From NCBI GenBank assembly GCA_946498095.1, contig CAMMMX010000006.1, forward strand, positions 51,116-115,115: 64,000 bases of DNA, written 5' to 3'. Origin of the DNA: an uncultured Clostridia bacterium. Lineage in GTDB: Bacteria > Bacillota > Clostridia > Oscillospirales > Ruminococcaceae. A program made the translations under genes and the position numbers. Below, piece by piece: positions 1-7,489 of this stretch. Within the stretch, counting starts at the first letter, position 1, and each line of letters begins with the position of its first letter. The notes beneath the pieces were generated by a model. It made no database searches and was not told where the DNA came from. It saw only the letters and a list, made by a program, of their open reading frames with translations.

Positions 1-2
1 CG

Positions 3-1196
3 TCCGCCCGTCTCGCTACTCAGGCACGCACGTCGACCGAGGCCTGCATCCTCCTGCAGTCCAATGACCGGCAGCAGATCGGTTCTCTCCCGCAAGCCAT
101 GCGGGAGCATCCAGCTGTCAAAGGCTCGGACACAACCACACTGCTCACGGCGTCCCCAGTGAATTTTGTCAACGCTGTCAGCAGGCAGGACAGCCCCTTC
201 GATCTGCCTGGCGAGTCGGATCAGGTGCTTGTTTCTGCACACACGGATATTGCCATGTCGGACGCCTTTCGTACTGGAAACGCTTCACTTGTAGAAGGTG
301 CATTCCCCACCGGCAGCGACCCGCAGGTGGTTATCGAGGACGTCCTAGCAAAGCGTAACGGGCTTCAAATCGGGGACAGTATTTCGATGTCGCTGTCCTT
401 GCCTGGATACACAGAGCCTCATCAGCTGAATCTGCGCGTTTGCGGGATCTACCATCTGCAACAGCCAATCGAAGCCACTTATTATACCAGTGACGGTACC
501 CCTGTCTATGGTGCATCTCCGTACAGCAGCGTTTTCGTCCCCTTCGATACACTTGCCGTCCGGTTCCCGGACGCGCTTTCTCAGGACTCGGTCTGTTTCT
601 ATCTGACGGATTTCACAGCAATCAGCAGTGTACTAGAACAGTTTCGTCAGCTAAACCCCGATCCTGCACGTTACACCCTTTCCGACTTTACCGACTATCG
701 CTACGAACAGTTGTTGCAGGCCTCCCAAGCAGTTGGACGGCTGATCCTGGCAGCAGTATGGATCTTCATCGGGATGGAACTGCTGATCCTATTCTTCGCT
801 ATACTCTCCATTCTGCGTAGCTACTACAAAGACGCTGGTATCCTCATCGCACTCGGCGAACGCCGCCGCTGTGTTGCGGCACAGTTTCTCTTTCAAATCC
901 TCGTCGTTGGGGTGGTCGCCGTTAGTGTGACGCTGGTGGGAGCATTTCTTCTTACCCCGTTGCTCGCTACGCTGGCTAGCGGTCAGATCGTGCACACGGC
1001 AGCGGAAACGCTACCGGGGAATGCCGTTGAAATAGGCGCGATAGAAAACATGGCCAGGCTACTGGAAGAACACGGTGGGAACTTCGCGATGCTCTATGCG
1101 TCAATAGCTGTGTTGTCCGTGTTGGTACTCTTAGGTCTCTCCTCCTTTTTCTTATTCTCCCACACCCCAACAAGACGACTTTTCGACAAGGAATAA
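3..1196 (+). CDS. ABC exporter permease, FtsX/MacB-type (partial, 5' end missing)
   Basis: The frame is open from base 3, so the true start lies left of the window; 397 residues are visible. The first ~240 residues are a soluble, presumably extracellular domain. It is followed by a membrane helix (around RLILAAVWIFIGMELLILFF), the cytoplasmic motif GILIALGERRR typical of FtsX-family permeases (compare E-I-G-I-L-x-A-L-G), a second helix (QFLFQILVVGVVAVSVTLVG) and a last helix near the C-terminus before a short basic tail. This matches the C-terminal half of a MacB/LolC-like permease with a large loop between helices. The partner ATPase is not visible and probably lies upstream. Substrate unknown. 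Fold call is firm, role is not. Confidence 0.85.
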   Translation, partial: SARLATQARTSTEACILLQSNDRQQIGSLPQAMREHPAVKGSDTTTLLTASPVNFVNAVSRQDSPFDLPGESDQVLVSAHTDIAMSDAFRTGNASLVEGAFPTGSDPQVVIEDVLAKRNGLQIGDSISMSLSLPGYTEPHQLNLRVCGIYHLQQPIEATYYTSDGTPVYGASPYSSVFVPFDTLAVRFPDALSQDSVCFYLTDFTAISSVLEQFRQLNPDPARYTLSDFTDYRYEQLLQASQAVGRLILAAVWIFIGMELLILFFAILSILRSYYKDAGILIALGERRRCVAAQFLFQILVVGVVAVSVTLVGAFLLTPLLATLASGQIVHTAAETLPGNAVEIGAIENMARLLEEHGGNFAMLYASIAVLSVLVLLGLSSFFLFSHTPTRRLFDKE

Positions 1197-1296
1197 GAGA
1201 CGTGCAGACGTAGCCCCGAAACACAAGGATGGATTCGCCATATGGTCGAACATACCACAGGCCTTTTACCGTCAACGTTCTCCGACAGTACAACCG

Positions 1297-1322
1297 CCCC
1301 GTCCAGAAAGGCGGGGTTTTTT
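1297..1322 (+). terminator. Rho-independent terminator after the ABC permease
   Basis: CCCCG-t-CC pairs with GG-CGGGG around an AGAAA loop, followed directly by six T. It lies 100 bases after the permease stop. Confidence 0.85.
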
Positions 1323-1409
1323 GCCTTGCGAATCGCCTAGATTGCTTCATCCAACAGGGCTTCCTGTATGGATGAGCCAAATGCCGTATCCAAAAACAGC
1401 GATCATCTC

Positions 1410-1438
1410 TTGCATCCTGCGCGCAATTCAACTATAAT
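1410..1438 (+). promoter_or_regulatory. Sigma-A promoter of the fucO-like gene
   Basis: TTGCAT (1410-1415), 17-base spacer, TATAAT (1433-1438). Predicted transcript start near 1445, giving an ~80-base leader. Confidence 0.8.
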
Positions 1439-1458
1439 AAAAATATAGAGCATAATAC

Positions 1459-1470
1459 GAAAACGTTTTC
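1459..1470. promoter_or_regulatory. LacI/CcpA-family operator, perfect 12-bp palindrome
   Basis: GAAAACGTTTTC is a perfect palindrome with the central CG typical of LacI-family sites. It sits about 15 bases after the predicted start point of the fucO-like gene, where a bound repressor would block elongation or initiation. Similar sites occur at 12067 and 26962. Confidence 0.65.
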
Positions 1471-1524
1471 TCCACTGTGTCCGGTATATCCGGAGCATAG
1501 AGAGCCGGAAAGGATGGTATTTGT

Positions 1525-2685
1525 ATGGCAAACCGTTTTATCCTGAATGAAACCAGCTATCACGGCGCAGGCGCCGTCAAGGAAATTGTTACAGAGGCGA
1601 AAGCGCGCGGCTTTCGTAAAGCGCTCATCGTCACCGACGCCGACCTTGTCCGGTTCGGTGTGGTCAAAAAGGTTACCGATCTGCTGGATGGCGCCGGGCT
1701 TGCGTATGAAATTTACGACAAGGTCAAAGCCAACCCCAGCGTTAAAGTCGTACAAGACGGTGTCGAGGCATTTAAGGCAGCGGGAGCGGACTATATGATT
1801 GCCATCGGCGGCGGCTCCCCGCAGGATACTGCCAAGGGGATCGGCATCATTATCAACAATCCCGAGTTTGCCGATGTGGTCTCCCTGGAAGGCGTTGCGC
1901 CCACTAAAAATCGCAGCGTACCGATCATCGCCGTCGCGACGACCGCTGGCACCGCTGCGGAAACCACGATAAACTACGTCATTACCGACGAGGAAAAACG
2001 CCGCAAGTTTGTCTGCGTCGACCCGCATGACATCCCTGTTGTCGCCATTGTTGACCCGGAGATGATGTCCAGTATGCCCAAGGGGCTGACTGCTTCTACC
2101 GGACTGGACGCGTTGACCCACGCGATCGAAGGTTATACCACCCTCGGCGCCTGGGAACTGGCGGACACCTTGAACCTCAAGGCGATCGAGCTGATTGCCC
2201 GTTCGCTGCGGAAAGCCGTAGAAAATGACCCGCAAGGACGCACCGACATGGCGCTTGGACAGTATGTCACCGGTATGGCCTTCTCCAATGTTGGATTGGG
2301 CGTCGTACATGGCATGGCGCATCCGCTTAGCGCCTTCTACGACACGCCGCACGGCGTTGCCAATGCGGTTTTGTTGCCCTACGTTATGGAGTTTAACGCG
2401 CCTTACACCGGCGAAAAATTCCGCGAAATCGCACGGGCGATGGGTGTCGCAGGGGTAGATGCTATGTCCCAGGATGAGTACCGCAAGGCTGCTGTCGAAG
2501 CAGTACGCAAGCTGTCGGTAGATGTCGGCATCCCCCAGACGCTGCGTGAAATCGGCGTCAAGGAGGAAGACCTGGACGCGCTGGCAGACGCTGCGATGGC
2601 GGACGTCTGTACCGGCGGCAACCCACGTCCCTGTACCAAGGAATTGGTGCTTGACGTGTACCGCACCGCTTTCGGGAAAGCATAA
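1525..2685 (+). CDS. fucO: Lactaldehyde reductase / iron-dependent alcohol dehydrogenase (FucO-like)
   Basis: 386 residues, very close in sequence to E. coli FucO as I remember it, including the N-terminus MANRFILNET. FucO reduces L-lactaldehyde to 1,2-propanediol with NADH in fucose and rhamnose breakdown; related enzymes act on other diols. The NAD-binding GGGSPQD lies at residues 95-101; the metal ligands expected for group III dehydrogenases are present as Asp195, His199, His262 and His276. AAAGGA lies 10 bases before the ATG. It is a single-gene unit between its own promoter and the terminator at 2705. No fucose isomerase, kinase or aldolase gene is in the window, so the in vivo substrate is inferred. 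The palindrome at 1459 suggests carbon-source control. Confidence 0.92.
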   Translation: MANRFILNETSYHGAGAVKEIVTEAKARGFRKALIVTDADLVRFGVVKKVTDLLDGAGLAYEIYDKVKANPSVKVVQDGVEAFKAAGADYMIAIGGGSPQDTAKGIGIIINNPEFADVVSLEGVAPTKNRSVPIIAVATTAGTAAETTINYVITDEEKRRKFVCVDPHDIPVVAIVDPEMMSSMPKGLTASTGLDALTHAIEGYTTLGAWELADTLNLKAIELIARSLRKAVENDPQGRTDMALGQYVTGMAFSNVGLGVVHGMAHPLSAFYDTPHGVANAVLLPYVMEFNAPYTGEKFREIARAMGVAGVDAMSQDEYRKAAVEAVRKLSVDVGIPQTLREIGVKEEDLDALADAAMADVCTGGNPRPCTKELVLDVYRTAFGKA

Positions 2686-2704
2686 CGAATACCTGCCTTT
2701 TTCC

Positions 2705-2738
2705 ACACAGGGAGCTGTTTCGCTCCCTGTGTTTTTTT
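2705..2738 (+). terminator. Terminator of the fucO-like gene
   Basis: ACACAGGGAGC / GCTCCCTGTGT perfect 11-bp stem with TGTTTC loop, then a T run to 2738. Confidence 0.92.
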
Positions 2739-3225
2739 ATACCCAACCCTCCCCTTCGTTCCATCCGACTTCCCTTTCTGTCATAATACGCCTTCTACCA
2801 GATAGCTAAAATGTACATCGACATGGCATTCCAATAATTCCGGAAGTCAACGCAGGCGGCGTCAAAAAGAATGGCAACCTCACCGAAGCAGACATCGTAG
2901 AAGAAAAGGCAAGGTCACGCAAAATCTTTTGATACACGTTGATAAAGGGCTTGCGGTAGGTAAATAAGCCGACCCAACAAAACTCTAGAAAGAGGAGGCC
3001 TCATTGCGATCTCTTGATTTTTTCCTGGGCACATAGGTACAGCGCTTTTCCATATCTGGCCTTCTATCAGGAAACTTGTAAAATTTTCTGTGCCAGATCG
3101 GACGGAGAGGGAGCAAACCCCTTTTCTTTTCTCTTTGGATATGCTACAATACTTCTAAATTCAAATACCATATTTCTTTTATAAATCCTTGCAGAAAAAT
3201 CTCCTCTGGAAAGGATGGACGCCAG
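2739..3225. other. Intergenic region upstream of the GH116 gene
   Basis: No intact gene seen. Contains a short coding-like remnant (2810-2932). A TACAAT at 3145-3150 could be a -10 box for the GH116 gene, but I see no convincing -35 box. Confidence 0.5.
2810..2932 (+). pseudogene. Possible gene remnant (~40 codons)
   Basis: One frame reads about 40 codons without a start codon, containing IPIIPEVNAGGVKKNG and then NLTEADIVEEKARSRKIF before a TGA at 2930. Composition is protein-like, but there is no start codon, ribosome site or recognisable family. It could be the decayed end of a gene or chance. Confidence 0.25.
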
Positions 3226-5718
3226 ATGAAACAACGAGATTTTAATCAAAGTTACACGGAATTGGAGCTCGACTACATCGCTTTCCCCTTAGGGGGAATT
3301 GGCGCAGGAATGATCTGCCTCCAAGGAAACGGCGGTTTCGGCGGCTTTTCGCTGCGTAACGCTCCCGATGTGCACAGCGAGCCCTGCGTTTTCGCAAGCC
3401 TTTGTGTCAAAGGCGCCACACCCGTTGCGCGGGTACTGGAAGGACAGGTACCCAAACGTAAGGTGTACGGCGCTTTCTCCGGCGATGCGGGCAACGGGCT
3501 GGGTGGACGCAGCTATGGCCTGCCTCGGTTCCGTAACTGCTCCTTTACGGCACGTTTTCCCTTCGCTCACTTGGATCTCTCCGACAGCGATATCCCTCTT
3601 GAGGTGGGAATCGACGGGTGGAGCCCCTTTTCCCCCGGCGATGCAGATGCATCCTCGCTCCCCTTCGCGGCGGTGGAGTACACCTTCTGCAACACGTCGG
3701 ATTCACCCGTCGAAGCGGTATACTATTTCAGTGCCTTCAACTTCATGAAGCTGGATGAAAACGCGTCTGTACAGCGTACGCACGGCGGCTTTCTGTTCCT
3801 CCAGCCCGGCAGCGAAGATGCCCCCTGGAAAGAAGGCGCGTGCTGTATCTCCGCTCAGGTACTCAATCACTCCAATGAAGACAACCGCACGGATGCCGTC
3901 AACGTCGACCTTGCGTGGTTCCGCGGCGGCTGGTTCGATCCGCTGACACAGCAGTGGAATGCCATCAGCCGTGGAGAATCGATGGAAAAATCCTATCCTG
4001 ACGGCGGTACCAGCGCCGGCGCAACGCTCTCGCTGCCGCTATTCCTCCTGCCGGGCGAAGAAAAGACGGTACGTCTGAGTTTCTGCTGGTATGTCCCAAA
4101 AACCAACTTGAGGCTGGGCGACGACCCTCTTCCTGCTGAAACACAAGAGGCGGAAGATCCTGCGTCCAGTAGCTGCTGCTCCTGTGGCTGCAAGCGCAAA
4201 CAACCACCGTCTCAGGAAACTTATTCTCCCTGGTACAGCGCCCGTTTTTCTTCGGCTGAGGACGTCCGCACCTATGTAGATAGCCGTTACGCTGCGCTCA
4301 AGGAAGCCTCCTTGCGCTTCCGCGACGCTTTCTATGACACGACGCTGCCACCTGAAATTGTCGAAGCGGTCGGCGCAAACCTTTCGATCCTCAAGTCGCC
4401 CACCGTACTGCGACAAACAGACGGCCGCCTCTGGGGATGGGAAGGCTGCTGCGACTGTAACGGATGCTGCCACGGCTCCTGTACCCATGTGTGGAACTAC
4501 GCCCAATCGCTGTGTCACCTTTTCCCCGCGCTGGAACGTTCCTTGCGTGGAGCGGAATTTTTTGAGAGCCAAAATGCCGAAGGGCACCAGAATTTTCGTA
4601 TCCCCTTGCCGATCCGGAAAGCCGACCACAATTTTTACGCCGCGTCCGATGGGCAACTTGGCGGTGTCATGAAGGTCTGGCGGGAATACCGTATCAGCGG
4701 CGACCTTTCCTGGTTGCGTGATATCTGGCCGAAAGTCCGCCAAAGTCTCGACTACTGTATCCGTACCTGGGATAAGGAGAGACAGGGCGTGCTGACCCAG
4801 CCGCACCATAACACCTACGATATCGAATTTTGGGGTGCCGACGGTATGTGCAGCTCGTTTTACCTTGGTGCGCTCAAAGCGGCAACGTTGATAGCGGAAG
4901 AGCTTGGAGAAAACGTGCCGGAATATGATGCGCTCTACCGCAAAGGACGCGCCTATCTGGAAACGCAGCTGTTCAACGGTGAATACTTTTTCCAAAAGGT
5001 CACCCGCGTTGGTGCCGACGAAATTTCTCCCGGAGAGGATCTACCGCCGGAAGCAAGAGCGTTGCTTGACACCGAAGGTCCAAAGTACCAGTACGGCATT
5101 GGTTGTATTTCAGACGGTGTGCTCGGCGCATGGCTGGCACTGCAGTGCGACGTCGGGGAAATCTTGGATCCGGCTAAAGTAAAAAGCCATCTGTCCAGCG
5201 TCTATCGATACAACTACCGTGAAAACATGTTTGGTCATGCTAACCCGCAACGTCCCGGCTACGCCATTGGCGATGAAGGCGGACTTCTGCTGTGTACCTG
5301 GCCGCGCGGAGGCAAACCGTCACTGCCCTTCGTCTACAGTGACGAGGTCTGGACGGGAATTGAGTATCAGGCTGCGTCTCATATGATCGCGATGGGGCTG
5401 GTAGAGGAAGGGCTGCAGATCGTCCGAACCCTACGTAAACGGTACGACGGCAGCGTCCGCAACCCCTTCGATGAATACGAATGCGGCCACTTTTACGCCC
5501 GCGCAATGGCGTCCTACGCTCTCTTAGAAGCATATTCGGGCGTGCGCTATGACGCTCCGTCGCGTACGCTTTACATTCATCCCGCTGTCCCCGGCGACTT
5601 CCGTAGCTTCCTGTGCGTGGAAGACGGCTATGCAACTGTCGGACTTTATCATGGGCAGCCTTTTATCGACGTAAAAGAAGGCCATATACACGTTGACCGC
5701 ATTGTCTGCGATGTGTAA
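3226..5718 (+). CDS. GH116-type beta-glycosidase (bile acid beta-glucosidase/GBA2-like)
   Basis: 830 residues. The N-terminal beta-sandwich starts with AFPLGGIGAGMICLQGNGGF, the hallmark of GH116 enzymes, and the C-terminal (alpha/alpha)6 barrel carries HNTYDIEFWG with the expected nucleophile Glu534, and SDEVWTGIEYQ with the expected acid/base Asp706. GH116 enzymes cleave beta-glucosides, beta-xylosides or glucosylceramide with retention. No signal peptide, so likely cytoplasmic. Odd features: a Cys-rich insert SSSCCSCGCKRKQPP at about residue 314 and a second cluster EGCCDCNGCCHGSC at about residue 406, which could bind metal. AAAGGA lies 12 bases before the ATG. Stand-alone gene; no transporter beside it. 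Confidence 0.88.
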   Translation: MKQRDFNQSYTELELDYIAFPLGGIGAGMICLQGNGGFGGFSLRNAPDVHSEPCVFASLCVKGATPVARVLEGQVPKRKVYGAFSGDAGNGLGGRSYGLPRFRNCSFTARFPFAHLDLSDSDIPLEVGIDGWSPFSPGDADASSLPFAAVEYTFCNTSDSPVEAVYYFSAFNFMKLDENASVQRTHGGFLFLQPGSEDAPWKEGACCISAQVLNHSNEDNRTDAVNVDLAWFRGGWFDPLTQQWNAISRGESMEKSYPDGGTSAGATLSLPLFLLPGEEKTVRLSFCWYVPKTNLRLGDDPLPAETQEAEDPASSSCCSCGCKRKQPPSQETYSPWYSARFSSAEDVRTYVDSRYAALKEASLRFRDAFYDTTLPPEIVEAVGANLSILKSPTVLRQTDGRLWGWEGCCDCNGCCHGSCTHVWNYAQSLCHLFPALERSLRGAEFFESQNAEGHQNFRIPLPIRKADHNFYAASDGQLGGVMKVWREYRISGDLSWLRDIWPKVRQSLDYCIRTWDKERQGVLTQPHHNTYDIEFWGADGMCSSFYLGALKAATLIAEELGENVPEYDALYRKGRAYLETQLFNGEYFFQKVTRVGADEISPGEDLPPEARALLDTEGPKYQYGIGCISDGVLGAWLALQCDVGEILDPAKVKSHLSSVYRYNYRENMFGHANPQRPGYAIGDEGGLLLCTWPRGGKPSLPFVYSDEVWTGIEYQAASHMIAMGLVEEGLQIVRTLRKRYDGSVRNPFDEYECGHFYARAMASYALLEAYSGVRYDAPSRTLYIHPAVPGDFRSFLCVEDGYATVGLYHGQPFIDVKEGHIHVDRIVCDV

Positions 5719-5833
5719 GTCTCATACAGAAGTATCCGGGCGTACCGGAAGCTGTTTCTTCCCTAACATGGTAAATTTATGTCGTTTTATACAGCGATTT
5801 CCTGATATATTTTAATATTTTTGTCAAAATGGG

Positions 5834-5862
5834 TTGACACGTGAAATAAAAAGTGCTAATAT
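5834..5862 (+). promoter_or_regulatory. Strong sigma-A promoter of small RNA unit A
   Basis: TTGACA (5834-5839), 17 bases, TAATAT (5857-5862). The start point should fall near 5869. Shares TTGACACGT and AAGTGCTA with the promoter at 6182. Confidence 0.85.
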
Positions 5863-5868
5863 ATAACT

Positions 5869-6140
5869 ATAGGAAATATATTCCAAATTAACCAAACTTT
5901 TAATTAAGTATGATGATATTTGTACAATATTTTCCTATCCTCTTTGTAAAAAGAGGGGTCCTCGTTGTTTTTTGATTGCAGCAGCCGGCCCCGGGTGACT
6001 CCGATTCATTCGGGGTCAGTTGCTGTTATGAGCCAGGTTGTCTCTACGACCCGTCCGGCAAAAATGGCGCAATCATTTGATAAACAATGCCCCCGCCCGA
6101 ATGAAAACGGGCGGGGGCATTTCGTTATATTCGTTTTTGT
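5869..6140 (+). ncRNA. Candidate small RNA A (3' end uncertain)
   Basis: The predicted RNA starts with GGAAATATATTCC (5872-5884). A 7-bp hairpin (5939-5956) is followed at a distance by six T (5968-5973), a possible early end. Beyond it lie a TGACTCCGA/TCGGGGTCA stem and a perfect 13-bp stem ATGCCCCCGCCCG/CGGGCGGGGGCAT (6087-6120) with a poor T run. No open reading frame with a ribosome site. Related to unit B by promoter, first bases and the ATAT-GACAA-ATAT-type segment. Existence as an RNA is inference. Confidence 0.45.
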
Positions 6141-6181
6141 AAACACCTGTCGATACGCTTTGATACAATTCACAAAAGTAC

Positions 6182-6210
6182 TTGACACGTACATATATAA
6201 GTGCTAGAAT
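6182..6210 (+). promoter_or_regulatory. Strong sigma-A promoter of small RNA unit B
   Basis: TTGACA (6182-6187), 17 bases, TAGAAT (6205-6210); start point near 6217. Confidence 0.85.
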
Positions 6211-6216
6211 GAAAAC

Positions 6217-6335
6217 AGGGAATATATTCCATATCTGGTGTTAAATATGGACAAAATATCATTCCCCGCTCCGATCTTTTTTGTTGCAACCAAGCCCTTG
6301 AAGGACGATATTCCTTCAAGGGCTTCCTCCTTTTT
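6217..6335 (+). ncRNA. Candidate small RNA B, ~119 nt
   Basis: Between a consensus promoter and a perfect terminator there is no gene. The RNA would begin at the perfect palindrome GGAATATATTCC (6219-6230), followed by a CCATAT/ATATGG stem, an unpaired T-rich stretch and the terminator stem. Length, promoter strength and the related unit A just upstream all fit a regulatory RNA. Confidence 0.55.
6292..6335 (+). terminator. Terminator of small RNA unit B
   Basis: AAGCCCTTGAAGGA / TCCTTCAAGGGCTT, perfect 14-bp stem with a 6-base loop, followed by CCTCCTTTTT. Confidence 0.92.
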
Positions 6336-6654
6336 CAGCGCCTTCCACAAGAGACAAATCTGGAGATTTCGTTCTACCCACTCCTATACAAAAACAATTA
6401 GCGCCTGTATAGACATCCACCTGTAAAATCCGGCAAGGAAGAAAAAGGCCTCTTTCCCGGGAAACATGAAACTATCCCCAAGGTAGAAAAGGTTTATAGA
6501 TAAAACCTCTCTATGGTTTTTCACCCATTCGGAAGCTCTATCAGTCCCCTATCAAGAAAGTAACGGTTTCGATTCCACATCCAACTTCATAGACGTAGCA
6601 AATCGAAATTTCTTAGAAAAGGATTCTCCTTTGGCTTCTGCCCTTAGGCTGCTT

Positions 6655-7173
6655 CTAGCGCTTTGCTATTTTGCCTGCTTCGATATGCTCATCGATAAGC
6701 GCATCCAACGTTTCTACGTCACCTTCTATGATGCAGTCGAGGGGAAGTAGCACCGCCTGCATACTGCTTTGATAGATGTAATAATTCTTCTTGGTTTTAT
6801 ACACGCGGTACACGGTTCCCCAGGAAAGAAAGCTCGACGCATTCTCACCCTGCGTCAGATGGACTCCTTCACCGTCTACGACAATATCCAACCGGCTGCC
6901 GCCAAGCAGTCGGTTGGTTTTGATTTGCCGGGCAACCGTGATGTGCATGACGACGAAAAACAATACAACATAAATAGCAAGGAAGATGACACAGTAAAGA
7001 AAAGGCGTATAACTGCCGGTGACCGCTCCCAATATCCCGCTAATCACCAGAAACAGCGCCAACAGTCCCCAGAGGATAAATGTTTTCCGCGACCGGCGGA
7101 ATGTATGGAAGAAATTGAGATCCATCAGACGTTTTTTATCCCAGTTTGTACAGAGCGTAACTTTTTGTTCCAT
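6655..7173 (-). CDS. YcxB-like membrane protein
   Basis: 172 residues. Two adjacent membrane helices (about residues 31-51 and 57-78: FILWGLLALFLVISGILGAV and LYCVIFLAIYVVLFFVVMHI) precede a soluble C-terminal domain with the YcxB-type pattern, ending in a polar tail. The pattern SFLSWGTVYRVYKTKKNYYIY is typical of YcxB/YcxB-like C-terminal domains. Function unknown; related proteins are often near-orphan membrane proteins in Firmicutes. AAAGGAA lies 8 bases before the ATG. Single gene, no partner. Confidence 0.7.
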   Translation of the reverse strand: MEQKVTLCTNWDKKRLMDLNFFHTFRRSRKTFILWGLLALFLVISGILGAVTGSYTPFLYCVIFLAIYVVLFFVVMHITVARQIKTNRLLGGSRLDIVVDGEGVHLTQGENASSFLSWGTVYRVYKTKKNYYIYQSSMQAVLLPLDCIIEGDVETLDALIDEHIEAGKIAKR

Positions 7174-7311
7174 AGCATTCGTTCCTTTCTGTTCTCAAAA
7201 TTCTCCCGGCTCCGACACGACACACCGCGTACAGACGCTTGGAAAACCGCCTTTGATTTGTCTGTGGTATGCATCGCACCACTAGGCTTAGCTCGGATGT
7301 CTCTGTCAACC

Positions 7312-7390
7312 ATACGCTGTTTGTACAGCGCGTGCTGGCACGTCGGCTCCTTCTGTTTGCTTGTACGCGTACTTTGGGCGGGCTTAGCCC
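7312..7390. repeat. 79-bp direct repeat, copy 1
   Basis: Begins ATACGCTGTTTGTACAGCG (itself a small hairpin) and ends GGGCGGGCTTAGCCC. Identical to copy 2 at 7409 except for one base (T/C in CTCCTTCTG versus CTCCCTCTG). Confidence 0.95.
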
Positions 7391-7408
7391 AGAAGCTTTT
7401 GCAACACA

Positions 7409-7487
7409 ATACGCTGTTTGTACAGCGCGTGCTGGCACGTCGGCTCCCTCTGTTTGCTTGTACGCGTACTTTGGGCGGGCTTAGCCC
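7409..7487. repeat. 79-bp direct repeat, copy 2
   Basis: Repeat unit distance 97 bp. Its end forms the perfect palindrome GGCGGGC-TTA-GCCCGCC (7474-7490), which reaches the recG stop codon and may act as the recG 3' hairpin. A related 29-bp piece occurs at 55949-55977. Confidence 0.95.
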
Positions 7488-7489
7488 GC

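Larger units (their letters stand above)
1197..1524. other. Intergenic region between permease and fucO-like gene
   Basis: No gene seen. The stretch holds a rho-independent terminator (1297-1322), the promoter (1410-1438) and a LacI-type operator (1459-1470), all described separately. Confidence 0.7.
5719..6654. other. 936-bp gene-free region with two small RNA-like units
   Basis: No credible protein gene on either strand. It carries two strong, related promoters (5834, 6182), near-identical palindromes just after the predicted start points, and three terminator-like hairpins (5939, 6087, 6292). The part from 6336 to 6654 shows nothing I can name. Confidence 0.7.
7174..7489. other. Repeat-filled region between recG and the YcxB-like gene
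   Basis: Contains two 79-bp direct repeats described separately; no gene seen. Confidence 0.7.

Noticed and set aside
1432..2706. 424-codon open frame on the strand opposite the fucO-like gene
   Set aside because: Shadow of a GC-rich gene; no ribosome site, composition repetitive in Gly/Arg/Val, and the opposite frame is a clear FucO homologue.
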